Below the pieces are notes generated by a model. That model was not told the origin of the DNA. It saw only the letters and a program-made list of their open reading frames with translations, and searched no databases. DNA of 16,185 nt, from contig JASLCK010000018.1 in assembly GCA_030151865.1 (NCBI GenBank), positions 1 to 16,185 on the forward strand. The letters run 5' to 3'. Below, piece by piece: positions 7,700 through 14,105 of this stretch (within the stretch, counting starts at the first letter, position 1; the number at the start of each line of letters is the position of its first letter). The translations under genes were made by a program, and so were the position numbers. The DNA comes from Rhodospirillaceae bacterium (GTDB taxonomy: Bacteria; Pseudomonadota; Alphaproteobacteria; Rhodospirillales; Magnetospirillaceae).

Positions 7700-8590
7700 T
7701 CAAGCCAGCCAATGCACGGCGGCGCGGGCGACTTCGGCGATGGCGGCGTCGCGGGCTTTGCCGTCGATGCCGGTCGCGCCGGTCAGATAGACGGCGATCA
7801 GGACCGGGGCGCGACCCTTGGGCCAGATCACCGCCACATCGTTGGCGGTACCGCCCCTGTTCCAGGTGCCGGTCTTGTCGCCCACCACCCAATCCTTAGG
7901 GAATCCGGCCCGCAGGCGGTTGCCACCCGTCTTGCAGTCCTTCAGCCAACCGATCAGGTTTTGCCGTGACGTTGCCGACAGGGCAGTGCCCAGTACCATC
8001 GAATGCATGCTGCCCAGCATGGCCGATGGTGTGGTGCTGTCGTTGGCGGCGCCAAAGGCGGCGTCGTTCAGTTCCAGTTCGCGGCGGTCCAGATGAGTGT
8101 CGCGGTCGCCCAGACGTTGGGTGAAGTCGTTGACTGCTTGCGGCCCGCCCAGCAGGTCGAGCAACTGATTGGCCGCGCCATTATCGCTTAAGGTCACGGC
8201 GGCTTCGCACAGTTCGGCCACCGTCATGCCGTCATTGCCCACATGCTTGCTGGTGGTCGGCGAATAGTCGGGCAGGGCGGCGGTATCGAAATAGATGCGG
8301 TGGTCCAACTGTTCCTCGCCCGCATCGACACGGGCCAGAACCGCGCCCGCCAGCAAAACCTTGAAGGTGCTGGCCATGGGAAACCGGGACTGAGCCCGAT
8401 ATCCAATTTGGGTCTTGGTCTGGGTATCCATCACCGCGACACCCAGCTTGCCACCCGTATGAGCTTCGATGGTCTTAAACGCGCTGACCAGATCAGGCTT
8501 GGCCTGGGCCTGCCAGCGATCAAGGGTCAAGCTGGCTCCAGCGGCGGCGGCCAAGGCGGTTCCCCGCAGAAAGGTGCGTCTGCTGATCAT
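7700..8590 (-). CDS. Class A serine beta-lactamase with Tat-type signal peptide
   Basis: This periplasmic enzyme hydrolyses beta-lactams through a serine acyl-enzyme. The ATG at 8590 is chosen because AAGGA lies 7 bases upstream and it opens a twin-arginine signal (SRRTFLRG, residues 3-10, then an Ala-rich hydrophobic stretch and AQA near 28-30). In 296 residues all catalytic motifs are present: Ser74-Thr-Phe-Lys77 (S-x-x-K), Ser135-Asp-Asn137 (SDN), Glu171-Leu-Glu-Leu-Asn175 (omega loop, equivalent to Glu166/Asn170), and Lys239-Thr-Gly241 (KTG). The protein looks intact and active. It diverges from an AmpR-like LysR gene with a 113-bp shared control region, implying regulated expression. The substrate range (penicillinase versus broader) cannot be judged. 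GC content matches neighbours, so it is probably a resident gene. Confidence 0.94.
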   Translation of the reverse strand: MISRRTFLRGTALAAAAGASLTLDRWQAQAKPDLVSAFKTIEAHTGGKLGVAVMDTQTKTQIGYRAQSRFPMASTFKVLLAGAVLARVDAGEEQLDHRIYFDTAALPDYSPTTSKHVGNDGMTVAELCEAAVTLSDNGAANQLLDLLGGPQAVNDFTQRLGDRDTHLDRRELELNDAAFGAANDSTTPSAMLGSMHSMVLGTALSATSRQNLIGWLKDCKTGGNRLRAGFPKDWVVGDKTGTWNRGGTANDVAVIWPKGRAPVLIAVYLTGATGIDGKARDAAIAEVARAAVHWLA

Positions 8591-8703
8591 GGTCTGGTCC
8601 TTTGGGAATGAATGGCGTCTGTCCCCAGGGTGGCAAAGGGCGGTTGGCTTGACAAACGACCATCTTTGGGCAGAGCTATTAGAAAAATTTGGGTCAAACG
8701 GAT
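8591..8703. promoter_or_regulatory. Shared bla-ampR divergent control region
   Basis: This 113-bp gap must hold both promoters. A TTGACA hexamer (8649-8654) faces the regulator gene, and TTTGACC faces bla near 8697-8691, but no well-spaced -10 is clear for either. The stretch around 8670-8693 holds the palindrome CTATTAG and an A/T-rich core (AGAAAAATTTGG), a plausible LysR-type T-N11-A operator by analogy with ampC-ampR regions; this is inference. Confidence 0.4.
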
Positions 8704-9603
8704 ATGAGCCTGAACACCATCCCACTTAACGCGCTACGCGCCTTCGAGGTGTCGGCCCGCCATCTCAGCTTTACCAAGGCCGGTTTGGAACTGCGGGTGA
8801 CGCAAGCAGCGGTCAGCCATCAGGTCAAGAGTTTGGAAGACATGCTGGGGGTCAAACTGTTCCGCCGTCTGCCGCGCGGTCTGGCCCTGACCGACGAGGG
8901 ATTGGCCTTGCTGCCGGTGCTGGCCGACAGTTTCGGGCGCATCCGCTCTACCCTGGATCGCTTCGAGGACGGCCATTACCGTGATGTGGTGACGGTGGGG
9001 GTGGTCGGTACCTTTGCCACCGGCTGGCTTCTGCCTCGGCTGGAATTGTTCCGCGCCGCCCATCCCCATATCGATCTGCGTTTGCTGACCAACAACAACC
9101 GCGTTGATCTGGCGGGCGAGGGGTTGGATTTCGCCATCCGCTTTGGCGATGGGTCATGGCATGGCACCAACGCCGACCCATTATTGGCCGCGCCGTTGTC
9201 TCCGGTTTGCCTGCCCGAGATTGCTGCCCGGCTGCATCACCCCGCCGACCTGATGGGGGAACGGCTGCTGCGGTCTTACCGTGCCGATGAATGGGATCGT
9301 TGGTTCCAGGCGGTCGATCTGGCGGCACCGGTGATCCGGGGAATGATGTTCGATTCCTCGGTCCTGATGGCCGACGCCGCCTTGCAAGGTGTCGGCGTGG
9401 CATTGCTGCCGGTGCGGATGTTTTCCCGCCTGATCGGATCAGGGCGTCTGGTGCGCCCGTTCGCGGCCGAGGTGGCGTTGGGGCGCTATTGGCTGTCGTG
9501 GCTGAAATCCAAGCCCCTCAGTTCAGGTATGCGGGCCTTTCGTGACTGGTTGCTGGGGCAGGCGGAGCTGAGCGCGCAGGCGCTCTTTCAGGATCAAGCC
9601 TGA
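8704..9603 (+). CDS. AmpR-like LysR-family regulator, divergent from the beta-lactamase gene
   Basis: The 299-residue protein has an N-terminal winged helix-turn-helix (about 6-65: LNALRAFEVSARHLSFTKAG, then VTQAAVSHQVKSLEDMLGVKLFRR) very like AmpR/GcvA, and a LysR effector-binding domain (about 90-285). AmpR proteins sense muropeptides and activate the divergent bla gene; the position 113 bp from bla supports that role here. The ATG at 8704 is preferred over earlier codons on homology; the upstream Shine-Dalgarno is poor. The last 11 codons (ELSAQALFQDQA) are written by a 32-bp tandem repeat shared with the convergent small gene, so the native C-terminus may have been replaced. Confidence 0.9.
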   Translation: MSLNTIPLNALRAFEVSARHLSFTKAGLELRVTQAAVSHQVKSLEDMLGVKLFRRLPRGLALTDEGLALLPVLADSFGRIRSTLDRFEDGHYRDVVTVGVVGTFATGWLLPRLELFRAAHPHIDLRLLTNNNRVDLAGEGLDFAIRFGDGSWHGTNADPLLAAPLSPVCLPEIAARLHHPADLMGERLLRSYRADEWDRWFQAVDLAAPVIRGMMFDSSVLMADAALQGVGVALLPVRMFSRLIGSGRLVRPFAAEVALGRYWLSWLKSKPLSSGMRAFRDWLLGQAELSAQALFQDQA

Positions 9604-9655
9604 GCGCGCAGGCGCTCTTTCAGGATTAGGCATGAGCGCGCAGGCGCTCTTTCAA
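9569..9655. repeat. 32-bp tandem repeat, 2.7 copies, joining two convergent gene ends
   Basis: Copies begin at 9569, 9601 and 9633, each with TGAGCGCGCAGGCGCTCTTT. Copies 1 and 2 are identical over the first 26 bases and differ at 3 of the last 6; copy 3 matches for about 22. Each copy contains the inverted repeat GAGCGC-GCAG-GCGCTC followed by TTT, a small terminator-like hairpin on the plus strand. Copy 1 encodes the LysR C-terminus, copy 2 holds the stop codons of both genes, and copy 3 encodes the end of the ribbon-helix-helix protein. Confidence 0.95.
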
Positions 9656-9853
9656 GTCTTCTAGAACCAAAAGCCGCAGGGCGCTGGACAGATTACCGTC
9701 ACGCGCCCCGTCCACATCGGCGATCAGGGCGTTAAGCGACAGACCGCGTCGGGCGGCAATGTCCTTCAACTCGTCCCAAAAGGCGACTTCCAGGGAAATG
9801 CTGGTGGAATGTCCCGCAATCTGGACCGAGTGCTTCTTGACCTGACTGTCCAT
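9626..9853 (-). CDS. Small ribbon-helix-helix domain protein
   Basis: The 75-residue protein matches the ribbon-helix-helix RHH_4 type widespread in alphaproteobacteria: a beta strand (KKHSVQIAGHSTSISLE), then helix FWDELKDIAARRG, SLNALIADVDG, and NLSSALRLLVLEDLKERLRAHA. Such proteins are presumed DNA-binding; the target is unknown. The ATG at 9853 is chosen over an upstream in-frame one (about 9907) because the latter would translate through the fumarase terminator; AGGG lies 8 bases before 9853. It follows fumarase on the same strand, only 23 bases past the terminator hairpin, so it is expressed either by read-through or from a promoter hidden in the hairpin region. Its 3' end is the third copy of the 32-bp repeat. 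Confidence 0.82.
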   Translation of the reverse strand: MDSQVKKHSVQIAGHSTSISLEVAFWDELKDIAARRGLSLNALIADVDGARDGNLSSALRLLVLEDLKERLRAHA

Positions 9854-9866
9854 CTTGAGCGCCCTG

Positions 9867-9914
9867 AAAAGAAAAAGTCCGTCATGCCCAGAGCCTGGCT
9901 CGGGCATGACGGAC
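9867..9914 (-). terminator. Rho-independent terminator of the fumarase gene
   Basis: On the minus strand a 13-bp perfect stem (GTCCGTCATGCCC, 9914-9902 paired with 9889-9877), extended by an inner GAGCC/GGCTC pairing, is followed by TTTTTCTTTTC. It begins 28 bases after the fumarase stop. Confidence 0.92.
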
Positions 9915-9942
9915 CGACGTTCACTTCACCTTCGGGGCCACC

Positions 9943-11562
9943 TTAGTGGCTGAGATTGGCGAAGAAATCGTTGCCCTTGTCATCGACGATGATGAAGGCG
10001 GGGAAATCTTCCACTTCGATCTTCCAGATGGCTTCCATGCCCAGTTCGGGATATTCGAGCACTTCCACCTTCTTGATGCAGTTCTGCGCCAGACCGGCCG
10101 CTGCGCCGCCGATTGAGCCCAGATAGAAGCCGCCATGCTTGTTGCAGGCGTCGGTGACGGACTTGGCGCGGTTGCCCTTGGCCACCATCACCATGCTGCC
10201 ACCGGCGGCCTGGAACAGATTGACATAGCTGTCCATGCGGCCTGCCGTGGTCGGACCGAACGAGCCCGAGGCATAGCCTTCGGGGGTCTTGGCCGGACCG
10301 GCGTAATAAACCGGATGATCCTTGAAGTACTGGGGCAGGCCTTCGCCACGGTCCAGGCGTTCCTTCAGCTTGGCATGCGCGATGTCGCGGGCCACGATCA
10401 TCGGACCCGACAACGAAACGCGGGTCTTGATCGGGTACTGCGACAGGGTCTTGCGGATTTCTTCCATCGGCTGGTTCAGGTCGATCTTCACGACCTCGCC
10501 CGCCAGCTTGGATTCATCGATTTCCGGCAGATATTTGGCGGGATCGGTTTCCAGGGTTTCCAGATAGATGCCGTCCTTGGTGATCTTGCCCTTCATCTGG
10601 CGGTCGGCCGAGCAGGACACGCCCAGGCCCACCGGGCAGGATGCGCCGTGACGCGGCAGACGGATGACGCGGACGTCATGGCAGAAATACTTGCCGCCGA
10701 ACTGCGCGCCGATGCCCATGGAGCGGGTCAGTTCTAGTACCTTGGCTTCCATTTCCAGATCGCGGAAGGCATGGCCGAACTTGTCGCCCTTGGTCGGCAG
10801 GTTGTCGAGATACTTGGCCGAGGCCAGCTTGACCGTCTTCAGGTTCATCTCGGCCGAGGTGCCGCCGATGACGATGGCCAGGTGATAGGGCGGACAGGCC
10901 GAGGTCCCCAGAGTACGGATCTGCGTATCGAGGAACTTGATCAGGCTGTCCGGGTTCAACAGGGCCTTGGTCTGCTGGAACAGATAGGTCTTGTTGGCCG
11001 ACCCGCCGCCCTTGGCCATGAACAGGAACTGATAGGCATCGCCTTCGGTGGCGTAGAGGTCGATCTGCGCGGGCAGATTGTTGCCGGTGTTGACCTCTTC
11101 GTACATATCGACGGGCGAGACCTGGGAATAACGCAGGTTCAGGCTTTCATAGGCGTTGGCGACGCCCTGGCTGAGAGCCGCCTGATCATCGGCACCGGTC
11201 CAGACCTGCTGGCCCTTCTTGCCCATGATGATGGCGGTGCCGGTGTCTTGGCACATGGGCAGCACGCCGCCCGCGGCGATGTTGGCGTTCTTCAAAAGAT
11301 CAAGGGCGACGAACTTGTCGTTCTGCGACGCTTCCGGGTCGCTCAGGATCGACGACAACTGCTTCAGATGCGCCGGGCGCAACAGATGCGAGATTTGCCG
11401 GAACGCCTCCTTGGCGATCAGGGTCAAGGCTTCGGGGGCCACGGTCACGACGGTCTTGCCGTTGAAGGTGGCGGTGCCGACATGGTCGGACGAAATCTTG
11501 GTGTATTGGGTATCGTCGCCGGAAAGCGGGAAGATTTCGGCGTATTTGGAGGCGTCAGTCAT
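9943..11562 (-). CDS. Class I (iron-sulfur) fumarate hydratase
   Basis: This [4Fe-4S] enzyme interconverts fumarate and malate in the TCA cycle. The 539-residue protein aligns by eye along its length with E. coli FumA/FumB (for example RPAHLKQLSSILSDPEAS, LPMCQDTGTAIIMGKKGQ, PLDMYEEVNTG-like VDMYEEVNTG). The three expected cluster cysteines are visible at 104, 223 and 317. The ATG at 11562 opens the conserved MTDASKYAEIFPL; an earlier TTG-initiated extension is unlikely. The only Shine-Dalgarno-like sequence (GGGG, 5 bases upstream) lies inside a 9-bp hairpin. It follows sspB by 75 bases on the same strand and ends in a strong terminator. FumA and FumB cannot be distinguished, so no symbol is given. 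Confidence 0.95.
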   Translation of the reverse strand: MTDASKYAEIFPLSGDDTQYTKISSDHVGTATFNGKTVVTVAPEALTLIAKEAFRQISHLLRPAHLKQLSSILSDPEASQNDKFVALDLLKNANIAAGGVLPMCQDTGTAIIMGKKGQQVWTGADDQAALSQGVANAYESLNLRYSQVSPVDMYEEVNTGNNLPAQIDLYATEGDAYQFLFMAKGGGSANKTYLFQQTKALLNPDSLIKFLDTQIRTLGTSACPPYHLAIVIGGTSAEMNLKTVKLASAKYLDNLPTKGDKFGHAFRDLEMEAKVLELTRSMGIGAQFGGKYFCHDVRVIRLPRHGASCPVGLGVSCSADRQMKGKITKDGIYLETLETDPAKYLPEIDESKLAGEVVKIDLNQPMEEIRKTLSQYPIKTRVSLSGPMIVARDIAHAKLKERLDRGEGLPQYFKDHPVYYAGPAKTPEGYASGSFGPTTAGRMDSYVNLFQAAGGSMVMVAKGNRAKSVTDACNKHGGFYLGSIGGAAAGLAQNCIKKVEVLEYPELGMEAIWKIEVEDFPAFIIVDDKGNDFFANLSH

Positions 11563-11627
11563 GGGAACCCCGTCGGTTGAACGGTTGGGGGTTCCCGGCG
11601 CTTTAGGCGTCAAGAACCCCGACGGGG
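11563..11627 (-). promoter_or_regulatory. Fumarase 5' leader with alternative hairpins hiding the ribosome-binding site
   Basis: On the minus strand three elements lie in order: A, CCCC-GTC-GGGGTTC (11627-11614); B, GGGAACCCC (11596-11588); C, GGGGTTCCC (11571-11563), which abuts the ATG. B pairs perfectly with C (9 bp, 16-base loop), burying the only GGGG ribosome-binding candidate, or with A's GGGGTTC (7 bp), which would free it. The geometry is seen directly; a regulatory role is inferred. Confidence 0.5.
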
Positions 11628-11637
11628 CCTAAAGAAG

Positions 11638-12150
11638 CTATTTTTTCCGAAATGCGTCAAGCGTGATCACCTGCGCACCCTGATCGGCGGCAGGCTTTTC
11701 GGCGTTTTCTTCGGCTTCGATCTTGTCGTCTTCGCCTTCGGCGATCTCGTCGCTTTCGTCAACGTCCAACTCGATGACCGGTTCGCTTTCCAAGGCGGCG
11801 TCCACCTGGAACTGTAAGCCGAACTGGGCCGACGGGTCGGCGAACGAACTGACGGCGGCAAACGGAATATGCAGACGTTCGTTGACGCGGTTGAAGGACA
11901 GCGTGACCTCGAACCAGTCGTCGGTAACTTCCAGGCCCCAATATTGGTGCTGAAGCACGATGGTCATTTCGTCCGGATAGCGCGCCCGCACATATTCGGG
12001 AATGTCCACGCCCTGAAAGCGGGTGCGGAAGGTGATGTAGAAATGGTGTTCGCCCGGCAAACCGTTTTCACACTGGCGCAAAGCATCGCGCAGAACGCCG
12101 CGCAGGGCGTCTTCCACCATTTTGTCGTATCGCAGGAAACTTTTCGCCAT
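11638..12150 (-). CDS. sspB: SspB-family ClpXP adaptor (alpha type)
   Basis: SspB tethers proteins carrying the ssrA tag to the ClpXP protease, raising their degradation. The 170-residue protein has an N-terminal peptide-binding fold (about 5-117: MVEDALRGVLRDAL, HHFYITFRTRFQGVDIP, MTIVLQHQYWGLEVTDDWFEVTLSF), a long acidic, disordered linker (about 121-150), and the C-terminal VITLDAFRKK (161-170), the expected ClpX-docking tail. It lies on the same strand as, and about 90 bases after the tag stop of, the tmRNA gene whose tag it would bind; the two could be cotranscribed. The Shine-Dalgarno is weak (AGGG about 11 bases up). Fumarase follows after 75 bases with no strong terminator between. 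Confidence 0.93.
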   Translation of the reverse strand: MAKSFLRYDKMVEDALRGVLRDALRQCENGLPGEHHFYITFRTRFQGVDIPEYVRARYPDEMTIVLQHQYWGLEVTDDWFEVTLSFNRVNERLHIPFAAVSSFADPSAQFGLQFQVDAALESEPVIELDVDESDEIAEGEDDKIEAEENAEKPAADQGAQVITLDAFRKK

Positions 12151-12174
12151 CAGGCCGGCAACCCTAACTTTAAG

Positions 12175-12469
12175 CCCCGAAGCGGGAAGAGAAGTGGGGG
12201 GAGTTCTGTTGCCCGGCTCCCCCCGGACCGCGCTTACCTAATTAGGCAGCGAGAGCAACGAAGTTATCGTTAGCACTTGTGTGTTTGACCCGATAACGGC
12301 GGTATCATGCCGGGAACAAGCCATACCTTTATCACGCACGTCGATCCTGTTTCGCCCCCCTGGTCCCAGGCCCTGAGGCCGAAGGAAAATGGTGGAGGCG
12401 CCGGGTACCGCCCCCGGGTCCGTAACGTCTATTCTGTATGGTGTTTAGCGCCATAGCCGGTAAACCGGC
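12175..12469 (-). ncRNA. ssrA: Circularly permuted two-piece tmRNA (ssrA)
   Basis: tmRNA rescues stalled ribosomes and adds a degradation tag. The order is permuted, as in alphaproteobacteria: acceptor piece first (about 12469-12390, opening with hairpin GCCGG-TTTA-CCGGC and ending CGCCTCC-ACCA), a spacer of about 30 bases (12389-12360), then the coding piece (12359 to about 12175). The coding piece starts GGGGGCG, which pairs with CGCCTCC to give a 7-bp acceptor stem with G-U at the third pair, the alanine identity element, and continues ACAGGATCGACG as in other tmRNAs. The tag frame 12274-12242 reads ANDNFVALAA then TAA. After the stop, GGGGGGAG/CTCCCCCC and CCCG-CTT-CGGG can form pseudoknot helices. 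The outer ends of the two pieces are estimates. Confidence 0.93.
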
Positions 12470-12475
12470 ACCCCC

Positions 12476-12533
12476 AATATAGAGGGTCTGTTGCAATTGC
12501 GCTACCCCGCTTGCGCATCGCGTTGCAAACCCT
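12476..12533 (-). promoter_or_regulatory. Predicted ssrA promoter with upstream inverted repeats
   Basis: On the minus strand TATATT (12481-12476) lies 7 bases before the first base of the acceptor-piece hairpin, a good -10; no convincing -35 is found at 16-18 bp. Upstream, two identical TTGCAA palindromes (12491-12496 and 12523-12528) lie 32 bp apart and are flanked by AGGGT/ACCCT in inverted order; TTGCGC is repeated between them (12497 and 12511). Confidence 0.45.
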
Positions 12534-12751
12534 GTCCGACCGGCCAGTTTTTGTGTAACGCCTTGTAACAGGAAGCGGCCCCGGTTACCGGACGTTTCCA
12601 AAACCGCCTCCTTCGGAAATGTCAGGGAAACAGCCCTTTTTTAAGGTGACGCTCACTTCCTGGCGAGACGCAAAGGGCGGCATCATGATTCTGGCTTTAT
12701 TTTTTATTCTGCGCGGCGGCTTTGCCCGCAAGCGCGTCGCCTTAAAGTCTG

Positions 12752-12781
12752 TTGGGGCGCATAGCCGCCCGGTGGTATAGC
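12752..12781 (+). promoter_or_regulatory. Weak candidate promoter of the efflux operon
   Basis: TTGGGG (12752-12757), an 18-bp spacer and TATAGC (12776-12781) lie 43 bp upstream of the adaptor start. The match is modest. The wider gap 12534-12824 between ssrA and the efflux genes otherwise holds an A/T-rich stretch (near 12696-12709) and no gene I can support; no obvious operator for a TetR- or MarR-type repressor was seen. Confidence 0.3.
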
Positions 12782-12794
12782 TGCTGCGGTCTGG

Positions 12795-12821
12795 CCCAGA
12801 AGGATTGTCCCAGAAGGATTG
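12795..12821 (+). repeat. Tandem duplication containing the Shine-Dalgarno sequence
   Basis: CCCAGAAGGATTG occurs twice with a 14-base period (12795-12807 and 12809-12821). The second copy supplies AAGGA 6 bases before the adaptor ATG at 12825; the first copy puts a second AAGGA 14 bases further upstream. Confidence 0.9.
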
Positions 12822-12824
12822 CTG

Positions 12825-14096
12825 ATGTCTGTCCTGTCGTCTTTGCGCCGCCATCCGGTGCGTTACGGTCTCTGTGTTGTAGCGATTTCCCTGGCAGGGG
12901 CGCTGACTTGGCGCATCAGCCACCCGGCAGCCGAAGCGGAAGGAAAAGGTCGTCCCGGTGGTCCGGGCGGCGGTCGCCCGGTTCCGGTGTCGCTGCAAAA
13001 GGTGACCCGTCAGGATATGCCGATCTATCTGGACGGTCTGGGCACGGTGCAGGCCTTCAACAATGTGACCATCAAAAGCCGGGTCGATGGCGAATTGCTG
13101 GACCTGGGCTTCCGCGAAGGCCAGGACGTCAAGACCGGTGATGTGCTGGCCCGCATCGATCCGCGCACCTATCAGGCGCAGTTGGATCAGGCCATCGCCG
13201 CCCGTGAAAAAGATCAGGCGCAGTTGGAAGAAGCGCGCCTGGACCTGCAACGCTATCAAAGCCTGGGCAATCGCGTTACCGGCCAGACGCTTGACACCCA
13301 GAAATCGACGGTGCGCCAGTTGGAGGCGACGGTGAAGGCCGATCTGGCCGCGGTGGAAAACGCTCGCGCCCAATTGTCTTATACCACCATCATCTCGCCC
13401 ATCGATGGGCGGACCGGCATCCGCAACGTCGATAAGGGCAACATCATTCATGCCTCGGACAGTGCCGGGCTGGTCACGGTGACCCAGGTTCAGCCGATTT
13501 CCGTGCTGTTCACCCTGCCGCAGCAAACTTTGCGCGCCATCGCCGACAAGGGCGGTGCGGGGTTGTCGGTGCTGGCGGTGGAATCCGATAACGCCACCCT
13601 GGTCGATCAGGGCAAGCTGGAACTGATCGACAATCAAGTGGACAGCACCACCGGCACCATCCGGCTGAAGGCCACCATGCCCAACGCCCAGCGCCATCTG
13701 TGGCCGGGCGGGTTCGTCAATGTCCGCCTGTTGCTGGAAACCCGCAACGGGTTGGTGGTGCCGTCCCAGGTGGTGCAGCGCGGGCCGCAAGGGGCTTATG
13801 CCTTCGTCGTCAAGGACGACCAGACGGTTGAAATGCGTCCCGTCACCGTCGATCACGCGGAAGGCGGCAAGAGCCTGATCTCCAGCGGTCTGAATGACGG
13901 CGAGACGGTGGTCAGCGACGGCATGTCCAAGCTGCAGGCCGGGACCAAGATCAAGCCGATCGAGCCGCCTGCCGCCGCCCCGGCCAAGGATGCCAACGCT
14001 CCGTCTGCTGCTCCCGCTGGCGCTCCGGCTTCCACCGAAGGGGATGCACCCCAGGGCGGTAAGCACAAGAAGCACGGCGAAACCAAGGCCCAATAA
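12825..14096 (+). CDS. RND efflux periplasmic adaptor (membrane fusion protein), MdtA-like
   Basis: This adaptor links an RND pump in the inner membrane to an outer-membrane channel. The ATG at 12825 has AAGGA 6 bases upstream and is preferred to the in-frame TTG at 12819. The 423 residues show an N-terminal membrane anchor or signal (about 13-28), a Gly/Pro stretch (41-53), the first half-lipoyl motif (VTIKSRVDGELLDLGFREGQDVKTGDVLARID, about 81-112), a helical hairpin rich in Gln/Ala/Glu (about 114-185), the second half-lipoyl (SPIDGRTGIRNVDKGNII, about 191-208), a beta-barrel and membrane-proximal region, and a Pro/Ala tail ending in Lys/His residues (about 380-423), probably disordered. 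The pump gene follows after 9 bases. No outer-membrane component gene is in view. Confidence 0.92.
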   Translation: MSVLSSLRRHPVRYGLCVVAISLAGALTWRISHPAAEAEGKGRPGGPGGGRPVPVSLQKVTRQDMPIYLDGLGTVQAFNNVTIKSRVDGELLDLGFREGQDVKTGDVLARIDPRTYQAQLDQAIAAREKDQAQLEEARLDLQRYQSLGNRVTGQTLDTQKSTVRQLEATVKADLAAVENARAQLSYTTIISPIDGRTGIRNVDKGNIIHASDSAGLVTVTQVQPISVLFTLPQQTLRAIADKGGAGLSVLAVESDNATLVDQGKLELIDNQVDSTTGTIRLKATMPNAQRHLWPGGFVNVRLLLETRNGLVVPSQVVQRGPQGAYAFVVKDDQTVEMRPVTVDHAEGGKSLISSGLNDGETVVSDGMSKLQAGTKIKPIEPPAAAPAKDANAPSAAPAGAPASTEGDAPQGGKHKKHGETKAQ

Positions 14097-14105
14097 GGCG
14101 GTCCC

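Noticed and set aside
7599..7892. Second small gene overlapping the end of bla on the minus strand
   Set aside because: It is an out-of-frame, Arg-rich reading of the bla 3' end continuing into the intergenic region, without a start signal.
9569..9655. CRISPR-like array
   Set aside because: The copies are directly adjacent with no spacers, overlap two coding ends, and there are no cas genes.
9854..9907. N-terminal extension of the ribbon-helix-helix protein
   Set aside because: Those codons are the fumarase terminator hairpin and T-run; the family starts near the downstream ATG at 9853.
12390..12418. Free-standing tRNA fragment with CCA end
   Set aside because: The arm has no anticodon or D-arm partner and pairs with the GGGGGCG 30 bases downstream; it is the acceptor piece of the permuted tmRNA.
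12332..12601. Small minus-strand protein over the ssrA locus
   Set aside because: It overlaps the acceptor piece and promoter of tmRNA and shows no ribosome-binding site or domain.
12585..14093. Minus-strand open frame of about 500 codons opposite the efflux adaptor
   Set aside because: It is antisense to a clear membrane fusion protein with lipoyl motifs; composition (Gln/His/Arg/Gly) is typical of a shadow frame.
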